The notes: a model not told the origin generated them from the letters alone. A stretch of DNA of 64,000 nt from Edaphobacter flagellatus (GCF_025264665.1 NZ_CP073697.1:2170001-2234000); one strand, 5' to 3'; positions 8,177-17,002 are shown, counted from the first letter of the stretch. A program made the numbers and translations.

Positions 8177-9412
8177 ATGATGCACCGAAAGACACACTCC
8201 AGCCTGATGCCACGCACGATCGCAGTCCTGGTGCTTGCGGCGGGCGTAATTGTCTTCGAAGCGCCTGCAATGTTTGCCGCTGCGCAATCCGGCACGATCA
8301 AAAATGCTTCGCACAGCACGCAGGGATACCTCGGCATCGACCTTCGCGATGTCAGTGACGACCAGATCACGGCACTGAAGCTGAAAGAAGCGCACGGCGC
8401 CGAGATTGTCGGCATGGACCACGACGGTCCGGCCTGCAAGTCCGGCATGCTGGTGCACGACGTCGTCCTGCAGATGAACGGCCAGCAGGTCGAAGGCGAA
8501 GAGCAGCTCCGCCGCATGCTGCGCGAGACTCCCGCCGGACGCCAGGTCACCTTCACGATCAGCCGCGACGGCCAGCAACGCACCATCACCACGCAGATGG
8601 CCAACCGCGACGAGGTCGAGAAGCAGGCGTGGGAGAACCACTATTCGGTGCCGGAACCTGAAGGCTCCTCGGCGCTGTCGATCTTCCGCCTGCACGGTAA
8701 CTCCTTCTTCGGAAAGTCATCGACCAATCCGCCGAAGGAATCTCATAACTTCCTCGGCATCAATACGATCGTCAGCTCTTCGTACACCGGAGCCAAGCTG
8801 GAAGTGATGGGGCCGCAGCTGGCACAGTTCTTCGGCGTACAGGGCAGCTCCGGCCTGCTGGTACGCAGCGTCGAACCGCGCACCCCGGCTGCCAGCGCAG
8901 GACTCCGGGCAGGCGATGTCGTCGTCAAGATCAACTCCGTACAGGTCGTTAGCGGCAGCGACTGGACAAAGACCATCCATGAGAACCGCGGCAGGCCGGT
9001 CAACATTGTCGTGCTGCGCGACCGGCATGAGCAGACCATCACGATGACACCGGACGCGAAGAAGCGCTCCAGCGCCGACTCGAAGACCGGGCTTGAAGAC
9101 TTCTTTGGCTACTCAGACCAAGCCGAAGAGACGCGCGCTACGCTCGCCGAGCTGGCACCCATGTTCGACGCGCTGGCAGCCCGCATGCGCAAGCAGCTTG
9201 AAGACGTTCGCTCCACCCCGGAGATGGACCGCATGATTGCACGGATGGACGCGTGGGCCGCCAACCCGGACTTTCAGCTCCAGATGACCGAAGCCCGCAA
9301 GCAGGTCACAGCCGCAGCCAGCGCAGCACGCACGCGCCTGAATTCGCCCGAGATGCAGCAGAAGATGGCCTGCATGCGCGCCCAGATGCGCGACATGATG
9401 CGTCTGGATTGA
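8177..9412 (+). CDS. exported double-PDZ protein without protease domain
   Basis: This 411-residue protein has a signal peptide (IAVLVLAAGVIVFEAPAMFAAAQ) and two PDZ domains, at about residues 42-130 (GYLGIDLRDVS, GPACKSGMLVHDVVLQMNGQ) and 185-290 (SGLLVRSVEPRTPAASAGL, GDVVVKINSVQVV). PDZ domains bind C-terminal peptides, and in DegP/HtrA they accompany a serine protease, but no protease domain is present. The C-terminal 100 residues are helical and Met/Arg rich. It starts 17 bases after the anti-sigma stop, so it is in the same operon and may be a periplasmic misfolding sensor or adaptor. A GTG at 8159 overlapping the upstream stop is a less likely start. Confidence 0.8.
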   Translation: MMHRKTHSSLMPRTIAVLVLAAGVIVFEAPAMFAAAQSGTIKNASHSTQGYLGIDLRDVSDDQITALKLKEAHGAEIVGMDHDGPACKSGMLVHDVVLQMNGQQVEGEEQLRRMLRETPAGRQVTFTISRDGQQRTITTQMANRDEVEKQAWENHYSVPEPEGSSALSIFRLHGNSFFGKSSTNPPKESHNFLGINTIVSSSYTGAKLEVMGPQLAQFFGVQGSSGLLVRSVEPRTPAASAGLRAGDVVVKINSVQVVSGSDWTKTIHENRGRPVNIVVLRDRHEQTITMTPDAKKRSSADSKTGLEDFFGYSDQAEETRATLAELAPMFDALAARMRKQLEDVRSTPEMDRMIARMDAWAANPDFQLQMTEARKQVTAAASAARTRLNSPEMQQKMACMRAQMRDMMRLD

Positions 9413-9507
9413 GCTTGGCCCGCTACAAATCACCTTTTCATCAAGAAGGCATCGTATGCCTGCATCGATGTCCGCTCCTGGCGCGTCCGATATACTGAAT
9501 ACTGGTT

Positions 9508-10560
9508 ATGTCTTCCATCCCCACCCCTCCCGTGAAGCGCAAGATGACTCTGCGCCGCCGCTATAAGGCTGCTGCCCGTCTGGCGCGCGAGTTCGAATCG
9601 GTCGCTTCCGCCGTAGCCTCGACGGACCATCCCTACATGGCACAGATCGTGCCCATGCGCCGCTGCAACCTCTCCTGCGCTTACTGCAACGAGTACGACG
9701 ATGTCTCCGACCCCGTACCCGTTGACGAGATGCTGCGCCGCATCGACCACCTGGGCCGCCTTGGCACCAGCGTCATTACCATCTCGGGCGGTGAACCGCT
9801 GCTGCACCCGGAGCTCGACCAGATCATCGCGCGCATCCGCAGAACCGGCGCCATCGCCGGCATGATCACCAACGGCTATCTGCTGATGCCGGACCGCATC
9901 GAGCGGCTGAACCGGGCCGGACTCGATCACATGCAGATCTCGATCGACAACGTGATGCCGGACGAGGTCTCGAAGAAGAGCCTCAAGGTGCTCGACAAGA
10001 AGCTGCAGATGCTGGCCGAGCACGCAGACTTTCACGTGAACATCAATTCCGTGGTCGGCGGAGGCATCTCGAACCCCGATGATGCCCGCGTCGTCAGCGA
10101 GCGCGCTCTTTCGATGGGCTTCAGTACGACGATCGGCATCATCCACGACGGCGACGGCCAGTTGAAGCCGCTGGGTGCCGAGGAGCGCAAGGTGTGGGAC
10201 GCCGTCCGCTCCATGACGCGCCGTAGCTACAGCCGTTTCAATCACTTCCAGGAAGCGATCGCCAACGGCGAGACCAATGACTGGCGTTGCCGCGCAGGCG
10301 GCCGCTACCTCTATATCTGCGAGAACGGACTGGTGCATTACTGCAGCCAGCAGCGCGGCTTCCCTGGCGTTCCGCTGGCCGACTATACGACCGAGGATGT
10401 GAAGCGCGAGTTTTTGACGGAGAAGTCCTGTGCGCCGAGCTGCACCATCAGCTGCGTCCATCAGGTGAGCTACATCGACCACTGGCGTGCACCCCAGAAC
10501 TCCGGCACGGTGACACCGAATGCCTCACACGGCAATGGGCAGCTGGTCCAGATTCGATAA
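9508..10560 (+). CDS. radical SAM protein with C-terminal cysteine cluster
   Basis: This 350-residue enzyme carries the radical SAM iron-sulfur motif Cys53-x3-Cys57-x2-Cys60 (RRCNLSCAYC) and the GGEP SAM-binding motif (ISGGEPLLHPEL). The C-terminal third has at least eight further Cys, grouped in WRCRAGG, YICENGLVHYC and KSCAPSCTISC, resembling a SPASM/Twitch-type auxiliary cluster domain. It would cleave SAM to a 5'-deoxyadenosyl radical to modify a peptide, lipid or small molecule. No adjacent precursor peptide or partner is evident. The architecture is also reminiscent of HpnH-like proteins, so the substrate is left open. Confidence 0.85.
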   Translation: MSSIPTPPVKRKMTLRRRYKAAARLAREFESVASAVASTDHPYMAQIVPMRRCNLSCAYCNEYDDVSDPVPVDEMLRRIDHLGRLGTSVITISGGEPLLHPELDQIIARIRRTGAIAGMITNGYLLMPDRIERLNRAGLDHMQISIDNVMPDEVSKKSLKVLDKKLQMLAEHADFHVNINSVVGGGISNPDDARVVSERALSMGFSTTIGIIHDGDGQLKPLGAEERKVWDAVRSMTRRSYSRFNHFQEAIANGETNDWRCRAGGRYLYICENGLVHYCSQQRGFPGVPLADYTTEDVKREFLTEKSCAPSCTISCVHQVSYIDHWRAPQNSGTVTPNASHGNGQLVQIR

Positions 10561-10576
10561 CACCTTATTTACAAAG

Positions 10577-10596
10577 AATGTTCCACGTGGAACATT
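10577..10596. promoter_or_regulatory. parS-like chromosome partition site
   Basis: The perfect 20-base palindrome AATGTTCCACGTGGAACATT contains TGTTCCACGTGGAACA, which fits the widely conserved ParB-binding consensus TGTTNCACGTGNAACA. It lies in a 110-base intergenic space between two plus-strand genes. Such sites cluster near the replication origin in most bacteria. Confidence 0.75.
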
Positions 10597-10601
10597 TCCA
10601 C

Positions 10602-10630
10602 TTGACACAGCTCGGCATCAGGGGTATTTG
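10602..10630 (+). promoter_or_regulatory. candidate promoter for the exported methyltransferase
   Basis: A perfect TTGACA at 10602-10607 is followed after 17 bases by TATTTG at 10625-10630. The -10 match is only partial, so the call is tentative. Confidence 0.4.
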
Positions 10631-10670
10631 AACAGTTTTTGATGCAATCGGCTCTACGGAGGCAACGGTT

Positions 10671-11342
10671 GTGCTGAATTCAAAACGCTTCGCAATCCCT
10701 TTGCTTTCCGTCCTGTTGGTGGCTGCAGTGTCTTTGCAGGCGCAAGCTCCTCCCCAGACTTCGACGGAACCACGGGAGACAAGCAGGCCATACACCGGCG
10801 ATCTCTCCGTCTTCGAACGCCCGGATCGCGACCAGAAACTGCAGGTCGATCGTGTCATGGATCTGCTGGGCATCACCGCCGGGAAGAACGTCGCCGATAT
10901 CGGGGCGGGGTCAGGCTGGTTCACAGTACGGGCGTCGAAGCGCGTAGGACCGACGGGCGCGGTGCTGGCCGAGGACATCAACCCGCTGGCCATCGAGTAC
11001 ATTGGCAAACGCGTAAACAAGGAAAACCTTACAAACGTTCGCACCGTGCTGGGCCAACCGACGAATCCCATGCTGCCGCCCACAAGCGTCGATGCCGTCT
11101 TGCTTCTGAAGGTCTACCATGAGATCGCGCAACCGATTGATTTCATGAGAAAGTTGCGCCTTGCGCTCCACCCCGGAGCGAAGGTGGGCATCATCGACAA
11201 GAACGGCGAGGCCGGCAACCACGGCGTGAATCACGAGATTGTCGAGCGCGAGATGGCTGAGGCAGGTTACAAGCTAAGCGCGACGTACGACTTCACCAAA
11301 GGCGACGGCGAGGACTACTTCATGATCTTTGTGGTCAAGTAG
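10671..11342 (+). CDS. class I SAM-dependent methyltransferase with signal peptide
   Basis: This 223-residue protein has a Rossmann methyltransferase core: motif I VADIGAGSGWFT (residues 74-85), a motif II-like VLAEDINPLAIEYI, and VDAVLLLKVYHEI. Unusually it begins with a clear Sec signal peptide ending near residue 25 (LLSVLLVAAVSLQAQA). The GTG start is supported by ACGGAGG eight bases upstream. SAM is cytoplasmic, so an exported SAM methyltransferase is puzzling; the protein may bind another ligand or remain membrane-tethered facing inward. A strong terminator follows, so it is a single-gene unit. Confidence 0.82.
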   Translation: MLNSKRFAIPLLSVLLVAAVSLQAQAPPQTSTEPRETSRPYTGDLSVFERPDRDQKLQVDRVMDLLGITAGKNVADIGAGSGWFTVRASKRVGPTGAVLAEDINPLAIEYIGKRVNKENLTNVRTVLGQPTNPMLPPTSVDAVLLLKVYHEIAQPIDFMRKLRLALHPGAKVGIIDKNGEAGNHGVNHEIVEREMAEAGYKLSATYDFTKGDGEDYFMIFVVK

Positions 11343-11344
11343 TT

Positions 11345-11387
11345 AAAAAGCTGAGGCCCCGCAAGCGATGCGGGGCCTCAGCTTTTT
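11345..11387. terminator. bidirectional intrinsic terminator
   Basis: Perfect 19-base arms run from AAAAAGCTGAGGCCCCGCA to its complement, with a five-base loop. A and T tracts on both sides let it serve both the methyltransferase (plus) and the converging DsbA-like gene (minus). Confidence 0.9.
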
Positions 11388-11405
11388 CTTTTCTAATAAG
11401 TCGGT

Positions 11406-12110
11406 TTACTTCTGCGGTGTGGAAGGGCGGCGCAGCTTCGAGTTGCCGGTGGGAGCGGGCGTGTTCTGCGCGACCTGCGACTCCATGCTGTCGATGGTGG
11501 TGTAGAGCTGGCTCACGTCGGTGACCTGGACCCAGCTCTTGTTGCTGACGACCCAGATGGTGGGTGTCTGCGTGATGCCGATGCGCTCGCCCAGAGTGTA
11601 ATCGGCCTGGATTTCAGCGGCGAAAAGGCCGGAGGGGTCCATGACGAACGGCTCATTGAGCTTGTGTTGCTGGAAGAACTTGCGCGTGAAATTGGCGAGA
11701 TCGTCCTTGGAACCAATGGAGGTCTGTGCGGCAAAGACGGCTCCGCGGAACTCCTCCGCGACAGCAGGCGAAACCTTGTCCTGCAGATAGCGCGCGGTGA
11801 TGGCGGCGTCGCGGCTCCAGATGTGCATCTTCAGCGGAAAGTCGCGGCGGACGATGGGAATCTTATAGCGCTCAGCGGCCGCATGCACGATTGGATAGGC
11901 GTGGGCGCAGGCGGGGCACTCGAGGTCCTCGAACTTGTAGATGGCAACCTTGGCGCCGGCGGGAGGCTTCAGCATCGAGGTATCGCGGAAGGTCTGGCCG
12001 CTGTTGGGCGGAACCGAGTACTGCGCCATAGCAGGGATGGCGGCAGGAAGGCTGGCAACAAAAAGCGCGGACGCGGCGAGGACGAGACGGTTCATGGTCT
12101 TTGGACGCAT
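11406..12110 (-). CDS. exported DsbA-like thioredoxin-fold protein
   Basis: This 234-residue protein has a signal peptide ending near residue 29 (LPAAIPAMAQ) and a thioredoxin fold with the redox pair Cys65-Pro-Ala-Cys68 in EDLECPACAHAYP. The cis-proline loop is visible in TQTPTIWVV. A helical insertion lies between the two, as in DsbA. It would form or isomerise disulfides in the periplasm. The ATG at 12095 (MNRLV) is an alternative start that shortens the pre-peptide by five residues. It is divergent from a TolC-type gene across 150 bases. No DsbB partner is in the window. Confidence 0.85.
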   Translation of the reverse strand: MRPKTMNRLVLAASALFVASLPAAIPAMAQYSVPPNSGQTFRDTSMLKPPAGAKVAIYKFEDLECPACAHAYPIVHAAAERYKIPIVRRDFPLKMHIWSRDAAITARYLQDKVSPAVAEEFRGAVFAAQTSIGSKDDLANFTRKFFQQHKLNEPFVMDPSGLFAAEIQADYTLGERIGITQTPTIWVVSNKSWVQVTDVSQLYTTIDSMESQVAQNTPAPTGNSKLRRPSTPQK

Positions 12111-12260
12111 AACGTTGATGGAAGTATTTTAGACGACGATGCCTGTGGCCGATGTTCGACAATGGTTAACAGGCCGGATTTAAGGCTCAGTTTTCGCAAC
12201 CCGCACCCCGGGCCGGTAATCTAATTTCAAGGTAATGAGACTGCCTAACAGATTCTCAGC

Positions 12261-13733
12261 ATGAAAGTTGAGCCTCGTTTTTCCATGAAATGGACGTCTT
12301 TTCCGGCTGCATTGCTGTGTTTCGCGCTCGCCGGGTCAATACAGGCACAACAGCAGCAGCCGAAGCAGGAAGACCTGCCGCAGGCCCCGACACCGAATCC
12401 CGCCGTGCTGATGACGCTGGCCGAGGGAGTAACGGTGGAGCGGGCGACACCGGGCGCATTGCCGCTGAGCATCGACGATGCCATTGAGCGTGGCCTGAAG
12501 CGCAATGTCGACATCATTGTCGCCACCGAGAATCAGAAGCTGGTGCACGGCCAGGTGCTGACCGTGAAGAACAACCTGCTGCCCAGTGTGTCGGCGACGG
12601 CACGTACCTCGACGCAGGAGACAAACCTGGCCGCGCTGGGCTTCAAGCCGCAGAGCATCAAGATTCCTGGTTTCACCGGAACGTTCCCTTCGATCGTGAA
12701 GGTGGATGTAACTTCGGCGCAGTTGAATCTTGACCAGCAGCTTTTCAACGTTCCGGCGTATTACATGTACCGCGCAGCGCAGAAGGCCGACGAAGTGGCC
12801 TCGTGGTCGATGCTGAATCAGCGCGGCACAGTGGCGCTGAATGTAGGAACGCAGTATCTGCGCGCAGTGGCCGATGCTTCGGAGATTGAAAATGCGCAGG
12901 CTCTCGTAAAAGCCGACGAGGTGGCGCTGCATCAGGCGCAGGCCTCACACGATGCGGGCGTGGGCACGCATCTCGACGTACTGCGCGCGCGGGTGCAGTT
13001 GCAAACACAGCAGCAGGCACTGATCAACGCAGAAAACACGTTTGCAAAAGACAAGATCGCGCTGAATCGCCTGATTGGCCTGCCTGCAGAGCAGGAGCTG
13101 CAGCTGACCGATAAAGCTCCATTTGCCGAATTTGCCGCGATGCCGATCGATCAGGCAATGACGCTCGCGTTCGAGCGACGCAAGGACCTGCGCAGTCTGC
13201 AGGCGCAGGAAGAACTTGCCGGACGCACGCTGAAGGCGGTCAAGTATGAGCGGTTACCGTCGCTTTCGTTCAGCGGCAACTATGGCGTGGTTGGCGAAAC
13301 ACAGGGCCTGTATCACGGCGTCTTCGGCGCTTTGGGCAAATTGAGCTTCCCCATCTTTGAAGAAGGCCAGTTGCGCGGTGAGCGCGAGGTGGCCGAGTCG
13401 CAGATCACTGGCCTGCATCAGCAGATCGCAAGTCTGAAGGTGAGCATCGAACAGCAGATTCGTGCCTCGATGATGGACGTGGCGACGGCAAACGCGCTGG
13501 TGCTGGTGGCGCAGTCGAATGTTGCGCTGGCAACGCAGGCGCTGCAGGATACGACAGACCGCTACGCCGCTGGTGTCGACGACAATCTTCCTGTGGTGCA
13601 GGCGCAGGCAACGCTCGCTGCCGCTCAGTCGCAGCTGGTGCAGACGCTGTATCAGTACAACCAGGCTAAGCTTCAACTGGCTCGCAACACCGGCGTGGTC
13701 GAGACGCAGTACAAGGTGTATCTGGGACGCTGA
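12261..13733 (+). CDS. TolC-family outer-membrane efflux channel
   Basis: This 490-residue protein has a signal peptide (FPAALLCFALAGSIQAQ) and two outer-membrane efflux repeats of long coiled helices with beta segments, e.g. IDDAIERGLKRNVDIIVATENQ and VGTHLDVLRARVQLQTQQQALINAENTF in the first half and AGVDDNLPVVQAQATLAAAQSQL in the second. Such channels form trimers that link an inner-membrane pump to the outside. No adaptor (MFP) or pump gene is next to it, so its partner is elsewhere. A terminator hairpin follows immediately. Confidence 0.9.
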   Translation: MKVEPRFSMKWTSFPAALLCFALAGSIQAQQQQPKQEDLPQAPTPNPAVLMTLAEGVTVERATPGALPLSIDDAIERGLKRNVDIIVATENQKLVHGQVLTVKNNLLPSVSATARTSTQETNLAALGFKPQSIKIPGFTGTFPSIVKVDVTSAQLNLDQQLFNVPAYYMYRAAQKADEVASWSMLNQRGTVALNVGTQYLRAVADASEIENAQALVKADEVALHQAQASHDAGVGTHLDVLRARVQLQTQQQALINAENTFAKDKIALNRLIGLPAEQELQLTDKAPFAEFAAMPIDQAMTLAFERRKDLRSLQAQEELAGRTLKAVKYERLPSLSFSGNYGVVGETQGLYHGVFGALGKLSFPIFEEGQLRGEREVAESQITGLHQQIASLKVSIEQQIRASMMDVATANALVLVAQSNVALATQALQDTTDRYAAGVDDNLPVVQAQATLAAAQSQLVQTLYQYNQAKLQLARNTGVVETQYKVYLGR

Positions 13734-13753
13734 TCGATCTCCGTCAGTGATAG

Positions 13754-13778
13754 AAGGGCCGCAATCCATGCGGCCCTT
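13754..13778 (+). terminator. intrinsic terminator after the TolC-type gene
   Basis: A hairpin of AAGGGCCGCA and TGCGGCCCTT with a five-base loop is followed by TCTGCTTTT. It lies 20 bases after the stop codon. Confidence 0.8.
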
Positions 13779-13869
13779 TCTGCTTTTACCTTCAAAATCG
13801 TCTTCGACTCGCTCAAGATGGCAGGCCATCGAGTCAAACGACATTCGTCACAAAGGTTTCATTCCCGCC

Positions 13870-13921
13870 TTGACATAGATTATCTATGCCAGATACGTTT
13901 TGACATAGACAATCTATGTCA
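13870..13921 (+). promoter_or_regulatory. paired PadR-type operators and promoter overlapping the padR start codon
   Basis: Two palindromes of the form TGACATAGA-N3-TCTATGTCA occur at 13871-13891 (one mismatch) and 13901-13921 (perfect), centres 30 bases apart. Each begins within a TTGACA hexamer (13870 and 13900), so bound regulator would cover promoter elements. The second operator contains the ATG of padR at 13916. Autorepression is the natural reading. Confidence 0.75.
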
Positions 13922-14275
13922 ACGAGATCCGATCGAGAAACACAGGGAAAACGCGACGAGCTACTGCCGGGGACGCTGCATCTGCTGATCCTCAAGACGC
14001 TGGCGCTGCACGGCTCGCTGCATGGGTACGAGATGGTCAACTCCATCCGCCATAGCTCGGACGATGTGCTGCAGGTGGAAGAGGGCTCGCTGTATCCGGC
14101 GCTGCAACGCATGCTGATCAAGGGCTGGGTGACGGCGGAGTGGGGCGTGACTGCCGGCAATCGCCGCGCACGCTATTACAAGCTGACGCCAGATGGCCGC
14201 AAGCAGCTTGCGGTGGAGCTTGCCGACTACCAACGTGTCATCGGAGCGATTAATCGCGTCATTCAGATTGCCTAA
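13916..14275 (+). CDS. PadR family transcriptional regulator
   Basis: This 119-residue winged-helix regulator shows the PadR signature from DELLPGTLHLLILKTLALHG through GYEMVNSIRH, EEGSLYPALQRMLIKGWVTAEW and the wing RRARYYKLTPDGRKQL. It lacks the long C-terminal helical domain, so it belongs to the short PadR class. No Shine-Dalgarno precedes the ATG, and the start codon lies inside a palindromic operator, so the transcript may be nearly leaderless. The next gene begins 9 bases later and is probably co-transcribed and co-regulated. Confidence 0.9.
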   Translation: MSTRSDRETQGKRDELLPGTLHLLILKTLALHGSLHGYEMVNSIRHSSDDVLQVEEGSLYPALQRMLIKGWVTAEWGVTAGNRRARYYKLTPDGRKQLAVELADYQRVIGAINRVIQIA

Positions 14276-14284
14276 GGAGCCGTT

Positions 14285-17002
14285 ATGTTCAACGAAGCCC
14301 TGCGCCGCCTGCGCATGCTCTTTCAGAGAAAAATTTTTCAGAACGAGCTGGATGAGGAGATGCGTCTCCACGTGGACCTGCGCCAGCAGGAGTACATCGA
14401 TGCGGGCTACTCGGCTGAGGCCGCGCGAACCGCGGCGAGACGCAGCTTCGGGAATGCGGCTTCGCTCCGCGAGAGCAGCTACAGGAGCTGGGGCTGGAGC
14501 TGGCTGGAGAGCCTGATGAGCGACCTGCGCTATGGCGCGCGGTCGATGTTTCGCAGTCCTGCGCTGACGCTGGTGGCGCTGCTGTCGCTGGCATTGGGCA
14601 TCGGCGCGAATACGGCGATCTTCAGCTTTCTGGATGCGGTGATGCTGCGCTCGTTGCCGATTCGGGAGCCAAAGCAGCTCGTCATCCTGGGAGAGGGGCA
14701 AGAGAATGGCCAGACGGACCGCTATGGCTCAACCGATCTCTACTCGTATCCCTTCTTTCGTCAGTTGCAGCAGAGGAATGAGGTCTTCTCCGATGTTGCT
14801 GCCATTCTGAGCATGAGCAACGAAGCCCACGGCATGGTCGACGGACGCGATGAGATGGACCTGATCCACATGCAGACCGTCTCAGGTAGCTACTTTCCGA
14901 CGCTTGGCGTACGAGCGGAGATGGGGAGAATGCTGAACGAAAGCGACGACAGCAGCGAGGGCGATCACCCTGTTGTCGTGATCAGCGATGCGTGGTGGAA
15001 ACGCGGGCTGGCGAGCGATCCGAATGTGCTACACCGCACAATCAAATTTGGTACGACTACCTTCAACATCGTCGGCGTGGCACCGCCGGAGTTCTTTGGC
15101 ACAAAGGTCGGCGAGCGGCCCGATCTATGGTTCCCGGCATCGATGTTGAAATTCGTGCCGCCAGGCTGGGGCTACTACAAGCAGAATTTTTCGCAGTCCT
15201 TCTACATCATCGGGCGGTTAAAGCCGGGGGTTTCGATGAAGCAGGCGACTTCGAATGTGGATGTGCTGTATCACCAGATCATTCGCGGATTTCCGGATGT
15301 GGATACCAGCAAGAGGAACATGGAGCATCTGGATGAGGCGCACGTCGAGTTGACGTCGATGGCGACCGGCATCTCCACGCTGCGTGCTACGTTCTCTGAG
15401 CCGTTGAAGATTCTGATGACGATTACGGCACTGGTGCTGCTGATTGCCTGCGCGAACATTGCAAACCTGCTTCTGGCGCGTTCGACGGTGCGTGTGCGTG
15501 AGTTTGCGGTGAGGCAGGCGCTGGGTGCGCAGCGCAGTAGGCTGGTGCGTCAACTGCTGACAGAGAGTCTGCTGCTGGCGCTGATCGGCGGTGTGCTGGG
15601 CGTTGCGTTGGCCGCGTTTGCCAATCGTCTGCTGCTGCGCATGATCTCTTCCGGGCCAGATGTGATTCCGCTGGATGTCTCCCTCAATATACGTCTGCTG
15701 TGGTTCAGCATGGCAGTCACGGTTGCCACGGCGCTGCTCTTCGGCTGCATCCCGGCACTGCGCGGCACGCGCATTGCCGTGACAGAGACGCTGAAGGATG
15801 GCCGCAGCACATCGAATACGAGCGCGCGTAGTCCGCTGGGCAAATCGCTGATTGTGGTGCAGGTAGCGATCTCGTTGGTACTGATGGTAGGAGCGATTCT
15901 GTTCACCCGTAGTTTGGCGAACCTGAACAAGGTGAATACGGGCTTCAACCGCGAGGGCGTGCTGCGCATGAACATCGACACAACGGTGACTGGCCTCAAG
16001 TACGACGATCCGCGGATGGTCGCCATGTACAAGGAGATCGAAGACCGCGTGAGTGTATTGCCCGGCGTGAAGGCCGCGAGCTTCGCTTCGTTCTTCTTCC
16101 ACAAGGGAAGCTGGAACACCGGTATCCATGTGCCGGGCGTTCCGTATGACGAGAACGTCAACATCAAGCACAATACGATCGGCAGTGGCTACTTCAGCAC
16201 GATGCAGATTCCCCTCGTGGCGGGACGCAACTTCGGCCCTCAGGATACAGCGACCTCGCAGCGCGTCGCCATCATCAGCGAAAGCATGGCGAAGAATCTC
16301 TTCCCGGTTGGAGTGAATCCGCTGGGCCGTCACTACTATGCGCCTAAGGAGAAGCCGGAGAACGACCGCCTCGTCATCGGTATTGCGAAGGACGTCAAGT
16401 TCAGAGATCTGAATGAAGAGACGCAGTACATCGACTACTTTCCGAATGCGCAGAACCCGTCGGGTTTCTACTATTTTGCGGCGCGCTATGAGGGTGACCT
16501 GAACGCGGTGACGAATGAGGTGCGGCAGGCGATCCGTGATGTGAATCGCTCGCTCGCGATCAGCAAGGTCACGACGCTCGAGGCGGAGATTGACAGCTCG
16601 ATCACGAACCAGCGGCTAGTGGCGGAGCTTTCGGCGTTCTTTGCGTTGCTGGCGGTCTTTCTTTCGTCGATTGGGATTTACGGGCTGATGTCGTACATGG
16701 TCAGCAGGAGAACGAACGAGATCGGCATCCGTATCGCAATCGGCGCCTCGCGCTCAAATGTGCGGTGGCTGGTACTGCGTGAGATTGTGCTGCTGGTCGT
16801 AGTCGGCATCCTGATCGGCGTGCCAGTGACGATTGCCGGAGGACGCATCGTCACCAGCCTGCTCTTTGGGATGAGTGGGGCGGATGTTGCCAGCCTGGCA
16901 GCATCGATTGTGGCGCTGCTTATGGTTGCCGTGCTGGCGGGCTATCTGCCGGCGCGGCGCGCAGCGCGTGTCGATCCGATGGAGGCGCTTCGGTACGAAT
17001 AG
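14285..17002 (+). CDS. ABC transporter permease, acidobacterial duplicated orphan permease (ADOP) family
   Basis: This 905-residue membrane protein contains an N-terminal ADOP-type prefix (LDEEMRLHVDLRQQEYIDAGYS), then two copies of the MacB/FtsX unit: a membrane helix (LVALLSLALGIGANTAIFSFL), a large extracytoplasmic domain, and three helices, repeated from about residue 500 onward (SLIVVQVAISLVLMVGAILF ... VLLMVAVLAGYLPARRA). It has no ATPase domain and no ATPase gene alongside, as is usual in this family, which is greatly expanded in Acidobacteriota. AAGGAG stands just before the ATG. The paired PadR suggests drug or stress-inducible expression. The transported substrate is unknown. Confidence 0.92.
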   Translation: MFNEALRRLRMLFQRKIFQNELDEEMRLHVDLRQQEYIDAGYSAEAARTAARRSFGNAASLRESSYRSWGWSWLESLMSDLRYGARSMFRSPALTLVALLSLALGIGANTAIFSFLDAVMLRSLPIREPKQLVILGEGQENGQTDRYGSTDLYSYPFFRQLQQRNEVFSDVAAILSMSNEAHGMVDGRDEMDLIHMQTVSGSYFPTLGVRAEMGRMLNESDDSSEGDHPVVVISDAWWKRGLASDPNVLHRTIKFGTTTFNIVGVAPPEFFGTKVGERPDLWFPASMLKFVPPGWGYYKQNFSQSFYIIGRLKPGVSMKQATSNVDVLYHQIIRGFPDVDTSKRNMEHLDEAHVELTSMATGISTLRATFSEPLKILMTITALVLLIACANIANLLLARSTVRVREFAVRQALGAQRSRLVRQLLTESLLLALIGGVLGVALAAFANRLLLRMISSGPDVIPLDVSLNIRLLWFSMAVTVATALLFGCIPALRGTRIAVTETLKDGRSTSNTSARSPLGKSLIVVQVAISLVLMVGAILFTRSLANLNKVNTGFNREGVLRMNIDTTVTGLKYDDPRMVAMYKEIEDRVSVLPGVKAASFASFFFHKGSWNTGIHVPGVPYDENVNIKHNTIGSGYFSTMQIPLVAGRNFGPQDTATSQRVAIISESMAKNLFPVGVNPLGRHYYAPKEKPENDRLVIGIAKDVKFRDLNEETQYIDYFPNAQNPSGFYYFAARYEGDLNAVTNEVRQAIRDVNRSLAISKVTTLEAEIDSSITNQRLVAELSAFFALLAVFLSSIGIYGLMSYMVSRRTNEIGIRIAIGASRSNVRWLVLREIVLLVVVGILIGVPVTIAGGRIVTSLLFGMSGADVASLAASIVALLMVAVLAGYLPARRAARVDPMEALRYE

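Noticed and set aside
10030..10050. Second parS site in the radical SAM gene (TTTCACGTGAACA)
   Set aside because: It lacks the outer TGT and the symmetrical ACA of the consensus and lies in codons for FHVN, so it is a chance partial match.
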